From NCBI GenBank assembly GCA_903868375.1, contig CAIPVD010000036.1, forward strand, positions 1 to 6,551: 6,551 bases of DNA, read 5' to 3'. Shown here one piece after another: positions 1 to 5,915 of this stretch. Numbering within the stretch: position 1 is the first letter of the stretch; each line of letters begins with the position of its first letter. A program made the position numbers and the translations under genes. The DNA is from an uncultured delta proteobacterium (GTDB lineage Bacteria; UBA10199; GCA-002796325; 1-14-0-20-49-13). A model generated the notes under the pieces. The model was given only the letters and a program-made list of their open reading frames with translations, had not been told where the DNA came from and ran no database searches.

Positions 1-2
1 AG

Positions 3-725
3 GGGCTTTTCGAAGAGGCCGACGGCGGCACGATCTTCCTAGACGAGGTCGGCGACATCACCCTGCAGATACAGGTAAAGCTTTTGCGAGTTCTGCAGGA
101 GGGCGAGATAAGAATGGTCGGCGATAATACGAGCAAGACGGTAGATGTTAGGCTAATTGCCGCGACCAATAAGGACCTGGTGCAGCTCGTTAAAGAAGGC
201 AAGTTCAGGGAAGACCTTTTCTACAGGCTGAACGTCATTGCGATAAATCTCCCCCCGCTTCGCGACAGGATGGAAGATATACCGCTCCTTGCCCACCACT
301 TTCTTCAGAAATATTCGAAGAAGGTCGGCAAAATTATGACATCGTTTTCGGTGGATGCGATATCTGCGCTGCAACATTATAAATGGATAGGCAACGTACG
401 CGAACTCGAAAATGTTATCGAACGCGCAACGGTTTTAGCCGGCGGAGAAATTATTCAGGCGCGCGACCTGCCTCCAAGAATACTAGGCGAGTCGTTCTAT
501 CTATCTTCCGAAGATATTGGAATGGATCTAACGCATTATAGCTATCAGGAAGCCAAGGATCGCGCGTTCGATTCGTTCAATAGAAGTTATATTTCTAGCC
601 TGCTGCGCCAGGCGAAGGGGAACATCTCTTACGCGGCGGCGAAGGCCGGAATGGACAGAAGCAATTTTAAGAAGATACTAAAACGCTGCAGTATAAATGT
701 GGAAGAGTTCAAGAAGAAGGATTGA
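3..725 (+). CDS. Sigma-54 dependent transcriptional activator (NtrC family), 5' truncated
   Basis: The reading frame is open from the left edge, so the N-terminal sensor or receiver region, the Walker A motif and the GAFTGA loop lie outside the window. The 240 visible residues begin in the AAA+ domain with Walker B (TIFLDEV, visible residues 10-16). Next come sensor I (RLIAATNKD, 50-58), the FREDLFYRLNV arginine-finger region, and sensor II (GNVRELENV, from 130). A C-terminal Fis-type helix-turn-helix follows at about 207-228, containing AGMDRSNFKK. Proteins of this family hydrolyse ATP to remodel the closed complex of sigma-54 RNA polymerase from a distant enhancer. The residue before GNVREL is Ile where most family members have Pro. 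An internal TTG at 84 could be mistaken for a start, but homology continues upstream of it. The next gene begins 10 bases after the stop and encodes a paralogue. Whether this protein has a receiver domain cannot be seen. Confidence 0.95.
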   Translation, partial: GLFEEADGGTIFLDEVGDITLQIQVKLLRVLQEGEIRMVGDNTSKTVDVRLIAATNKDLVQLVKEGKFREDLFYRLNVIAINLPPLRDRMEDIPLLAHHFLQKYSKKVGKIMTSFSVDAISALQHYKWIGNVRELENVIERATVLAGGEIIQARDLPPRILGESFYLSSEDIGMDLTHYSYQEAKDRAFDSFNRSYISSLLRQAKGNISYAAAKAGMDRSNFKKILKRCSINVEEFKKKD

Positions 726-727
726 GG
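724..727 (+). promoter_or_regulatory. Ribosome binding site supporting a TTG start
   Basis: GAGG overlaps the TGA stop of the upstream gene and lies 8 bases before TTG at 736. It supports TTG as the start, which also places the first beta strand of the receiver-like domain (PKIIVIS) at residue 2, where receivers normally begin. Confidence 0.6.
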
Positions 728-735
728 AATAAATT

Positions 736-2097
736 TTGCCAAAGATAATCGTCATATCGGACACGAAGCAGAAAGACGTCCTTGCTGCGCTTAAAAAAGA
801 GGACGTCCGGATCGCCGAGGCTACGAGCGAGAACTATCTTACGGTTCTTGGAATGGACGCCTCCGATTGCGTTGTCCTTTGTATGAGCGGTAGCGTCGAT
901 CACGCCGAAGCCGTTATGCACGGCATTAAGTCGTTCGACGATGGTATGCCCGTAGTTGTCTTGGGCGTTGGAAGCCTAGAAGACGCGGTCGTAATGATGA
1001 AAGAGGGCGCGATAGATTGCCTTCGGCTGCCGGTAAATGCCGAACGCCTGCAGCTGGCGGTTGCGAACGCGGTCAGGCTTTATAATTTGAAGAAGCGTGT
1101 CTATCTTTTAGAGAACCAGATGGGATGGGTCGGCGGTTTCGATAATATCGTAGGCCGTTGCCCGCCGATGCAGGAGATATTTCAGCTGATATCTACCGTT
1201 GCAAAGAGCAACGCGACCGTTCTTATCTTGGGCGAAAGCGGAACCGGCAAGGAACTTGTCGCCAAGGCAATTCATAAGCATAGCCCGCGCTTTAGCCAGC
1301 CTTTTATCGATATCAATTGCGGCGCTATCCCTCGCGAACTTTTAGAGAACGAACTTTTTGGCCATGAACGAGGCTCTTACACCGGCGCGGACAGGCGTTA
1401 CATCGGATGTTGCGAGCGCGCGCACAAAGGCACGCTCTTCCTCGACGAAATATGCGAGATGGATCCATCGCTTCAGGTAAAGATACTTCGGCTGCTTCAG
1501 GAGAGAACGTTCATGCGCGTCGGCGGAACCGAGCCTATCAGTTCGGATATACGCTTTGTCGCCGCAACTAACAGGAACATACAAGAAGAAGTTAGAAAAG
1601 GCAATTTTAGGGAAGACCTTTATTATAGATTGAACGTTGTCCCCATTATGCTCCCGCCGCTTCGCGAAAGGATAGAAGACGTTCCGCTTCTTGCGAAGAA
1701 GTTCTTAGACAAGTTCAGCGCCAAGAACGAGAAGATATTCGTCGATATAGAGCCCGACGCCCTAGAATGCCTGCTTGGCCATGATTGGCCCGGGAACGTT
1801 CGCGAACTCGAGAACGTGCTGGAGCGCGTCGTTGTGTTGCATAACGATTCGCACGTAAAGATAAAGCATCTACCCGTAAGTTTACAGAAACTCGGCGGTG
1901 AACGGAAACATGCGAAGGCGATGTCTATGAGGTTAGGCGAAGGCGATAAGATCATCTCTCTCGAACAGGTAGAGAAATATGCGATAGAAGCGGCGCTTGC
2001 CAAGTGCATCGGAAACGTTGCCGAGGCATCGAAGCAATTGAAGATCGGACAGGCGACGCTTTACAGGAAGATAAAACAATATGGCCTAAAGGCTTAA
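736..2097 (+). CDS. Sigma-54 dependent activator with degenerate receiver domain
   Basis: This is a 453-residue NtrC-type enhancer-binding protein with three parts. Residues 1-120 have the receiver fold pattern but lack its chemistry. The usual acidic pair is Ser8-Asp9, the phosphoacceptor Asp position is Cys49 (VVLCM), the conserved Thr/Ser position is Gly77, and the Lys before the cis-Pro is Leu98. Residues about 138-375 are a complete AAA+ domain: Walker A GESGTGK (166-172), L1 loop GSYTGA (213-218, a GAFTGA variant), Walker B TLFLDEI (233-239), sensor I RFVAATNR (273-280) and sensor II GNVRELENV (from 353). Residues about 425-453 form a Fis-type helix-turn-helix. The protein should therefore bind DNA, hydrolyse ATP and contact sigma-54, but probably is not switched by aspartyl phosphorylation. 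It is a paralogue of the gene before it and lies 9 bases before the partner-switching genes. The family call is firm; the control mode is inferred. Confidence 0.95.
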   Translation: MPKIIVISDTKQKDVLAALKKEDVRIAEATSENYLTVLGMDASDCVVLCMSGSVDHAEAVMHGIKSFDDGMPVVVLGVGSLEDAVVMMKEGAIDCLRLPVNAERLQLAVANAVRLYNLKKRVYLLENQMGWVGGFDNIVGRCPPMQEIFQLISTVAKSNATVLILGESGTGKELVAKAIHKHSPRFSQPFIDINCGAIPRELLENELFGHERGSYTGADRRYIGCCERAHKGTLFLDEICEMDPSLQVKILRLLQERTFMRVGGTEPISSDIRFVAATNRNIQEEVRKGNFREDLYYRLNVVPIMLPPLRERIEDVPLLAKKFLDKFSAKNEKIFVDIEPDALECLLGHDWPGNVRELENVLERVVVLHNDSHVKIKHLPVSLQKLGGERKHAKAMSMRLGEGDKIISLEQVEKYAIEAALAKCIGNVAEASKQLKIGQATLYRKIKQYGLKA

Positions 2098-2101
2098 GGG
2101 G
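2096..2101 (+). promoter_or_regulatory. Ribosome binding site of the STAS gene
   Basis: AAGGGG overlaps the TAA stop of the upstream activator and lies 5 bases before ATG at 2107. The overlap suggests continuous translation along one transcript. Confidence 0.6.
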
Positions 2102-2106
2102 TAATT

Positions 2107-2442
2107 ATGGACATAAAAGTAGAAAGGATAGGCTCTGTCGTGGTGCTTGCCTGTAGCGGAAGCCTGGATGCCGACAACGTGGCGCTCTTCAAAAAAAGGG
2201 TGGCCGAACTTTTCGACGGCGGCTCTTCGAAATTCGTGCTCGACGTTTCGAAACTGAATTTCATAGATAGCATGGGGCTTGGCGCCATGATATCGCTGCT
2301 TCGAAGGACGCGAGAGCGGAGTGGAGACGTTAAAACATGCGGCCTGGCTAAAGAGGTTAAAGAGATCTTTGAGATAACCCGTTTGAACAAGCTGTTCGAT
2401 GTTTGCAAAGACGTCGATTCGGCGGTTAAAAAGTTCACGTGA
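2107..2442 (+). CDS. STAS-domain anti-anti-sigma factor (SpoIIAA/RsbV type)
   Basis: This is a 111-residue single-domain STAS protein, the usual length for an anti-sigma factor antagonist. The key stretch is NFIDSMGLG (51-59), matching the family DS(S/T)GLG motif. Ser55 is the position phosphorylated in SpoIIAA and RsbV. Met56 replaces the more usual Ser or Thr next to it. In known partner switches, the unphosphorylated antagonist binds the HATPase kinase and frees its target, while phosphorylation by that kinase releases the antagonist. The stop codon overlaps the start of the cognate kinase gene by 4 bases (GTGA), and a PP2C phosphatase gene follows, so the three proteins are very likely one circuit. 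No membrane segment or extra domain is visible. The symbol is left blank because orthology to rsbV or spoIIAA cannot be shown from the sequence alone. Confidence 0.92.
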   Translation: MDIKVERIGSVVVLACSGSLDADNVALFKKRVAELFDGGSSKFVLDVSKLNFIDSMGLGAMISLLRRTRERSGDVKTCGLAKEVKEIFEITRLNKLFDVCKDVDSAVKKFT

Positions 2443-2831
2443 AAAAGTTCAGCATAAACATGATGGTGCCAAGCAGCACCTCTTATCTTTCGTTCATTAG
2501 GCAGATACTCCCTGCCTTTCGGAAGTCGGGAATGCTACGTTCCGACGCGCTGGTTCGAAAGTTGACGTTGTGCCTTGTGGAGGCGTTCGACAACGCGGTC
2601 TTTCATGCACATGGCGGCAAAGAAAAAAAGTCGGTGGGCATTAAGATAGAGATAGGCGGTCGGCAGATCGTTTTGGAAGTTAAGGACGAAGGGAAAGGTT
2701 TTAACCTGAAAAAAATAAAAGATCCCGAACTGTGCCAGGTAAACGGGCGCGGGATATATATCATCAGGTCTTTAATGGATAAGGTAGAGTATAAGCGCAA
2801 TACATTAAAAATGAGCATGAGGCCCAAATGA
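2439..2831 (+). CDS. Anti-sigma factor serine kinase, HATPase type (RsbW/SpoIIAB-like)
   Basis: This 130-residue protein is a minimal GHKL (Bergerat-fold) ATPase. The N box is EAFDNAVFHAH with Glu48 and Asn52. The G1 box is DEGKGF (83-88) and the G2 box is NGRGIYII (from Asn102). All ATP-binding elements look intact. No histidine-kinase dimerisation domain is present, which fits the RsbW/SpoIIAB class rather than two-component kinases. By family precedent it phosphorylates the STAS protein on Ser55 and, when not held by unphosphorylated STAS protein, sequesters a target, classically a sigma factor. No sigma factor gene is seen here, so the target is unknown. The start is GTG inside the GTGA overlap with the upstream stop. 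No clear Shine-Dalgarno precedes it, so translational coupling is likely. The stop overlaps the phosphatase start by 4 bases (ATGA). Confidence 0.92.
   Translation: MKKFSINMMVPSSTSYLSFIRQILPAFRKSGMLRSDALVRKLTLCLVEAFDNAVFHAHGGKEKKSVGIKIEIGGRQIVLEVKDEGKGFNLKKIKDPELCQVNGRGIYIIRSLMDKVEYKRNTLKMSMRPK
2819..2822 (+). promoter_or_regulatory. Ribosome binding site of the phosphatase gene
   Basis: GAGG lies inside the end of the kinase gene, 5 bases before ATG at 2828. It supports the ATGA-overlap start, from which the GAF domain begins naturally. Confidence 0.55.
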
Positions 2832-4075
2832 AAGGCGAGAACAAACAATTATCGGTGCTTCACGATTTGAGCCAGGCGATCATCGGAGCCTCTTCGATGG
2901 AAGACGTCTGCAATCTGATACTTGAACGGACCGTGAAAGTTCTAGGTGTGGCGAAAGCTTCGGTCATGAAGTTCGATCCAGTTGACCGCGCATTAAAGAT
3001 AGTTGCGGCGAAGGGGCTGCCGAAAGAGATTGTTGAATCGGCGAGAGTTAAGATAGGCGAGGGAATAAGCGGTAAGGTTTTTAAGAACAACAAACCTGTG
3101 CTGATAAAAGACATAAAAGTTTCTGGCTTCGAATCGCGAAAGCATTACAGGTCGAGGTCTTTAATGTCGGCACCCGTTACATGCCTGCCTATGAATGTGA
3201 GTGGAAAACCGATCGGCGTTATAAACGTCACCGACAAAAAGGGGGGCAAACATTTTTCTCCCGACGACTTAAAACTTCTTACCACGATCGCCAACCAGAC
3301 CGCGGCGTATCTTCACCTGTGCGACCTGGCAAACGATGCGCGCGATTCCGAACATATGAAGCGCGAACTGGACCTGGCGCGTGAGATGCAGCAAAGATTG
3401 CTTCCGCAGAGGATGCCAAAGGTGGAAGGTTACGATATCGCGGGTAAATGCCTAACGGCGGAACATGTAGGCGGAGATTATTTCGATTTTATATTGGGAG
3501 GGGCTAGGCCGCCATCTGTTGTTTTGGCGGACGTTTCCGGCCATAGCGTCGGTGCCGCAATGCTCATGAGCGCATTTCGTAGCGCGATAAGAAGCGAAGG
3601 TGCGACTCTTTTTCTTTCGCCGGCGCTTATTTCAGAACGGCTTAACGCGCTACTTTACGAAGACCTCTTTGCATCCGAACAGTTCATCTCCATGGTCTAT
3701 CTGCAGCTCTTGCCGGATTCCATAAGATACACGACCGCCGGGCACTGGGCGCCGCTGCTTTTCCAAAAGGGAAAGTTCCTTAACTATTCAACCGAAGATA
3801 CGCTTTTGGGCGTCGATAAATATACCGAGTTTCACGAAAAAAGGCTTGCCGCGCAGAAAGGCGACATAGTCGTGATATTCACCGACGGCCTTGTCGAGGC
3901 GCAAAATAAGGCTCACGAACATTTTGGGCTAAAAAGGGTCAAGGCATATATAAGCTCGCAGAAGAACAGAAGGGCGATGGATATATGTGAAGGCCTTTGC
4001 GACGAGGTAAAAGAATTCACCGGGCACCGGCCTCTTCGCGATGACGTAACGGTTGTCACCATCAAAATTCTCTAG
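2828..4075 (+). CDS. GAF-domain PP2C (SpoIIE/RsbU-type) serine phosphatase
   Basis: This 415-residue soluble phosphatase has an N-terminal GAF sensor at about residues 10-165, with family-typical stretches such as KIGEGISGKVFKNNKPVLI and, near its end, FSPDDLKLLTTIANQTA. A charged, probably coiled-coil linker (RELDLAREMQQRLLPQ) leads into a SpoIIE-class PP2C domain. The metal-binding residues are present: Asp217 in GGDYFD, Asp235 in DVSGHS, Asp353 in FTDG, and Asp405-Asp406 in DDVT. The motif usually written DVSGHG ends in Ser240 here. The expected role is to dephosphorylate the STAS protein encoded two genes upstream when the GAF domain senses its ligand, flipping the partner switch. The ligand cannot be read from sequence. 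The gene overlaps the kinase gene by 4 bases and ends 2 bases before folC. There are no membrane segments, so signal entry is cytoplasmic. Confidence 0.94.
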   Translation: MKGENKQLSVLHDLSQAIIGASSMEDVCNLILERTVKVLGVAKASVMKFDPVDRALKIVAAKGLPKEIVESARVKIGEGISGKVFKNNKPVLIKDIKVSGFESRKHYRSRSLMSAPVTCLPMNVSGKPIGVINVTDKKGGKHFSPDDLKLLTTIANQTAAYLHLCDLANDARDSEHMKRELDLAREMQQRLLPQRMPKVEGYDIAGKCLTAEHVGGDYFDFILGGARPPSVVLADVSGHSVGAAMLMSAFRSAIRSEGATLFLSPALISERLNALLYEDLFASEQFISMVYLQLLPDSIRYTTAGHWAPLLFQKGKFLNYSTEDTLLGVDKYTEFHEKRLAAQKGDIVVIFTDGLVEAQNKAHEHFGLKRVKAYISSQKNRRAMDICEGLCDEVKEFTGHRPLRDDVTVVTIKIL

Positions 4076-4077
4076 TT

Positions 4078-5301
4078 ATGGATTTCAAGCTGGCAATAGA
4101 TCATTTAAATTCGCTTCAGGCAACCGGCATTAAACTTGGGCTGGAGAGGATACGGTACGCTTGCAAGCTGCTTGGCGATCCCCAAGATAAATTTCCAAGC
4201 ATCATCGTAGCGGGGACTAATGGCAAGGGTTCTACGTGTGCATTCTTAGAATCGATACTTCGCCATCATGGACTAAAGGTTGGTTTATACACGTCGCCGC
4301 ACCTTGTGGACGTTCGCGAGAGGATACAAATTGGGCGTGAGATGATTTCAGAATCGGATTTTGCGCGAATTTCTTCTAATATTGTACAAGCTATCTCACA
4401 ATCTCACAACCCCACCATCTCACTAACATATTTTGAATTCCTGAACGCCCTAGGATTTTTATATTTTGCGGAGCAGCATGTCGATATTGCGATCGTAGAG
4501 GTGGGACTTGGAGGGCGCTACGATTCTACGAACATAGTAACGCCTCTTGTCAGCGTCATTACGCGTATTGGGCTCGATCATCAGAAATACTTAGGCGATA
4601 CGATAGAGGCGATCACGCAGGAAAAATGCGGCGTAATAAAAAATGGCGTGCCGGTCGTGACGATCGATCAGGCGGAAGAGGCCATGAATGTAATAAGGCG
4701 CGTGGCGGATGAAAACGGTTCGATGTTAAATATTGTCAGGCCTTACGACGTAAAATGGAAACTTGCGTTAGAAGGCAGGCATCAACAGGAAAATGCGGCA
4801 TGCGCATATCGAGCTGCAGAGATATTATTTGAAGACCAGTTAAACAGAAAGCTGGAACCGGAAAAGATCAAGGATGCGTTTGCTTCCACAGGTTGGGCAG
4901 GCCGGCTTGAAGTTGTTTCGCGTGAGCCGCTTATTATTTTAGATGGAGCGCACAATCCTAACGGCGCCGAAGTGCTGGCTAAATATATTCGCACGAACCT
5001 TAAGGATAAGCGCAAGGTCATGATTCTAGGTATAATGGCTGATAAAGATGTTGATGACATTCTGAAATCGCTTGCAGATGTAGGCGATGAATTTATCGTG
5101 ACGAGGCCAAATTTAGAGCGTGCAGCGGCCCCATCGTTCTTGAAAGAACGGCTTGAAGCCATCTGCAATAAACCGGTTAGGGTGATGGAATCTGTTCACG
5201 AAGCTATAGAAGGTGCAAAATGCGCGATGGGCAAAGGCGATGCATTAATTATTGCCGGTTCTCTTTATCTAATTGGTGAAGCTAAAGAATATTTTAAATA
5301 G
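4078..5301 (+). CDS. folC: Dihydrofolate synthase / folylpolyglutamate synthase
   Basis: This Mur-ligase-family enzyme uses ATP to add glutamate to dihydropteroate and/or to extend the polyglutamate tail of tetrahydrofolate in the cytoplasm. Visible motifs are the P-loop GTNGKGS (46-52), TSPHLVDVRERI (from 72), EVGLGGRYDSTN, the LDH of the metal site (Asp167-His168), EKCGVIK with the probable carbamylated Lys183, GRHQQENAA, and LDGAHNPNG (Asp289 to Gly296), followed by MADKDVDDIL. At 407 residues it is near the usual 420-430. The segment between the EKCGVIK region and GRHQ looks shorter than in E. coli FolC. The N-terminus (DHLNSLQATGIKLGLERI) matches family starts, so ATG 4078 is well supported. 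It starts only 2 bases after the phosphatase stop without an obvious Shine-Dalgarno, implying coupled translation in the operon. Whether it has one or both activities cannot be decided from sequence alone. Confidence 0.95.
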   Translation: MDFKLAIDHLNSLQATGIKLGLERIRYACKLLGDPQDKFPSIIVAGTNGKGSTCAFLESILRHHGLKVGLYTSPHLVDVRERIQIGREMISESDFARISSNIVQAISQSHNPTISLTYFEFLNALGFLYFAEQHVDIAIVEVGLGGRYDSTNIVTPLVSVITRIGLDHQKYLGDTIEAITQEKCGVIKNGVPVVTIDQAEEAMNVIRRVADENGSMLNIVRPYDVKWKLALEGRHQQENAACAYRAAEILFEDQLNRKLEPEKIKDAFASTGWAGRLEVVSREPLIILDGAHNPNGAEVLAKYIRTNLKDKRKVMILGIMADKDVDDILKSLADVGDEFIVTRPNLERAAAPSFLKERLEAICNKPVRVMESVHEAIEGAKCAMGKGDALIIAGSLYLIGEAKEYFK

Positions 5302-5758
5302 ATGTAGTTCTGCGAATAATCTCTACAAGTGAATCGAATTTTTCCGTGGGCATATTTTCTCTTGTTTTCTGTTGCCGATATCCAGAAAGAGATGGATGGA
5401 AAGTACAGAAGCTTTCAATATTATCTACGTAGTGTTTTCGCTGTATGAACCCTTTCGCATTATAGGTATAGGGGCCAATTTTCATTGAATGCGAATTTCC
5501 ACAGACATATTCATCCTTTGATGTATCAATGGACTGATTGACGGTCACGAGCGCATCTTCGAGGCTACATGTGGCATCTGCATTATAGCTGGAAGCGATT
5601 TTGATGTATGTGAAAACATCATTTGTTAGGCATATCTCACCGGTGAGCTTTGTCGATGGCGTAGAACCTCCAAAAATATGTTCGGCATCATCCTTATCAT
5701 AACCAGAAAGATTAAATTCTTTGCAAGTAACCTTGCTTGTACCCCAATCTGTTGTCAT
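5294..5758 (-). CDS. Hypothetical protein, 154 residues, no recognised family
   Basis: I do not recognise this protein. It is probably a real gene because ATG at 5758 is preceded at 6 bases by a perfect GGGAGG and further upstream by a TTGACA hexamer, with the frame open for 154 codons. The product is hydrophilic, with no signal peptide or membrane segment, and should be cytoplasmic. It has five cysteines (12, 43, 64, 86, 118) spread widely, with no CxxC pair. Some pieces look like short beta strands, for example FTYIKIASSY and GPYTYNAKGF. The C-terminal tail is basic (EIIRRTTSI). Three 60-base lines in the gene are about 37-42% GC, AT-richer than lines sampled in the operon, which may point to acquisition separate from its neighbours. 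It converges on folC with an 8-base overlap and is divergent from hemB. Function unknown; an accessory protein or remnant of a larger family is possible. Confidence 0.7.
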   Translation of the reverse strand: MTTDWGTSKVTCKEFNLSGYDKDDAEHIFGGSTPSTKLTGEICLTNDVFTYIKIASSYNADATCSLEDALVTVNQSIDTSKDEYVCGNSHSMKIGPYTYNAKGFIQRKHYVDNIESFCTFHPSLSGYRQQKTRENMPTEKFDSLVEIIRRTTSI

Positions 5759-5764
5759 GAAAAA

Positions 5765-5770
5765 CCTCCC
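5765..5770 (-). promoter_or_regulatory. Strong ribosome binding site of the minus-strand hypothetical gene
   Basis: On the minus strand GGGAGG lies 6 bases before ATG at 5758. It fixes the start codon and is the main evidence that this reading frame is translated. Confidence 0.8.
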
Positions 5771-5785
5771 ACTAATTTTTATGTC

Positions 5786-5814
5786 CGTGTAATACGATTA
5801 TGCGACAATGTCAA
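5786..5814 (-). promoter_or_regulatory. Candidate promoter of the minus-strand hypothetical gene
   Basis: The minus strand has a perfect TTGACA (-35) at 5814-5809. A weak -10 follows: TACACG at 5791-5786 with a 17-base spacer, or TATTAC at 5794-5789 with a short 14-base spacer. The -10 is ambiguous, so the transcription start cannot be placed exactly. The nonamer TGTCGCATA lies in the spacer. Confidence 0.45.
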
Positions 5815-5915
5815 CCCGCTTTTTATGTTGATGATGTTGCCTACTCGGCGAAGTAAATTTGGGGTGGCTCCCCATAAATTGGCTTGCCAGGTGGGTGTTT
5901 GCGAGGTGTCGCATA
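5799..5915. repeat. Inverted nonamer pair in the divergent promoter region, possible operators
   Basis: TATGCGACA (5799-5807) and TGTCGCATA (5907-5915) are perfect 9-base inverted copies with 99 bases between them. Read on the strand of each divergent gene, both copies are TGTCGCATA and lie 1-2 bases downstream of a -35-like hexamer (TTGACA on minus, TTGCGA on plus). This position in a promoter spacer suits a repressor or a MerR-like spacer-binding activator. The left copy overlaps a 9-base near-palindrome, GACAATGTC (5804-5812). Function is inferred from position only. Confidence 0.45.
5856..5880 (+). repeat. Imperfect hairpin between the divergent promoters
   Basis: AATTT-GGGG pairs with CCCC-(AT)-AAATT around a 5-base loop TGGCT, leaving a 2-base bulge. 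There is no T-run after it, so it is not an intrinsic terminator. It sits between the two candidate promoters and upstream of both transcription starts. Confidence 0.4.

Larger units (their letters stand above)
3..5301 (+). other. Probable operon: two sigma-54 activators, partner switch, folC
   Basis: Six plus-strand genes are separated by 10, 9, -4, -4 and 2 bases, with no promoter-sized gap or terminator hairpin between them. They are probably one transcript starting left of the window. No intrinsic terminator is visible after folC either: its stop lies inside the end of the convergent minus-strand gene. Confidence 0.75.

Noticed and set aside
84..86. TTG as a true start of the first activator
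   Set aside because: The frame continues upstream with an unmistakable Walker B motif, so the gene is simply cut by the window edge.
1623..2009. Minus-strand frame of 128 codons inside the second activator gene
   Set aside because: Fully antisense to a strongly conserved AAA+ and HTH coding region; Ser-rich composition typical of a shadow frame.
4782..5168. Minus-strand frame of 128 codons inside folC
   Set aside because: Antisense shadow of conserved FolC motifs; no start signal and no recognisable domain.
5856..5880. Intrinsic terminator
   Set aside because: The stem has a bulge and is followed by ATAAATT rather than a T-run, and no gene on either strand ends nearby.
5890..5902. Possible sigma-54 promoter (GG then GC near AGGTGGGTGTTTGC) upstream of hemB
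   Set aside because: Spacing between GG and GC is 9 rather than 10 bases and the flanking consensus TGGCAC is poor.
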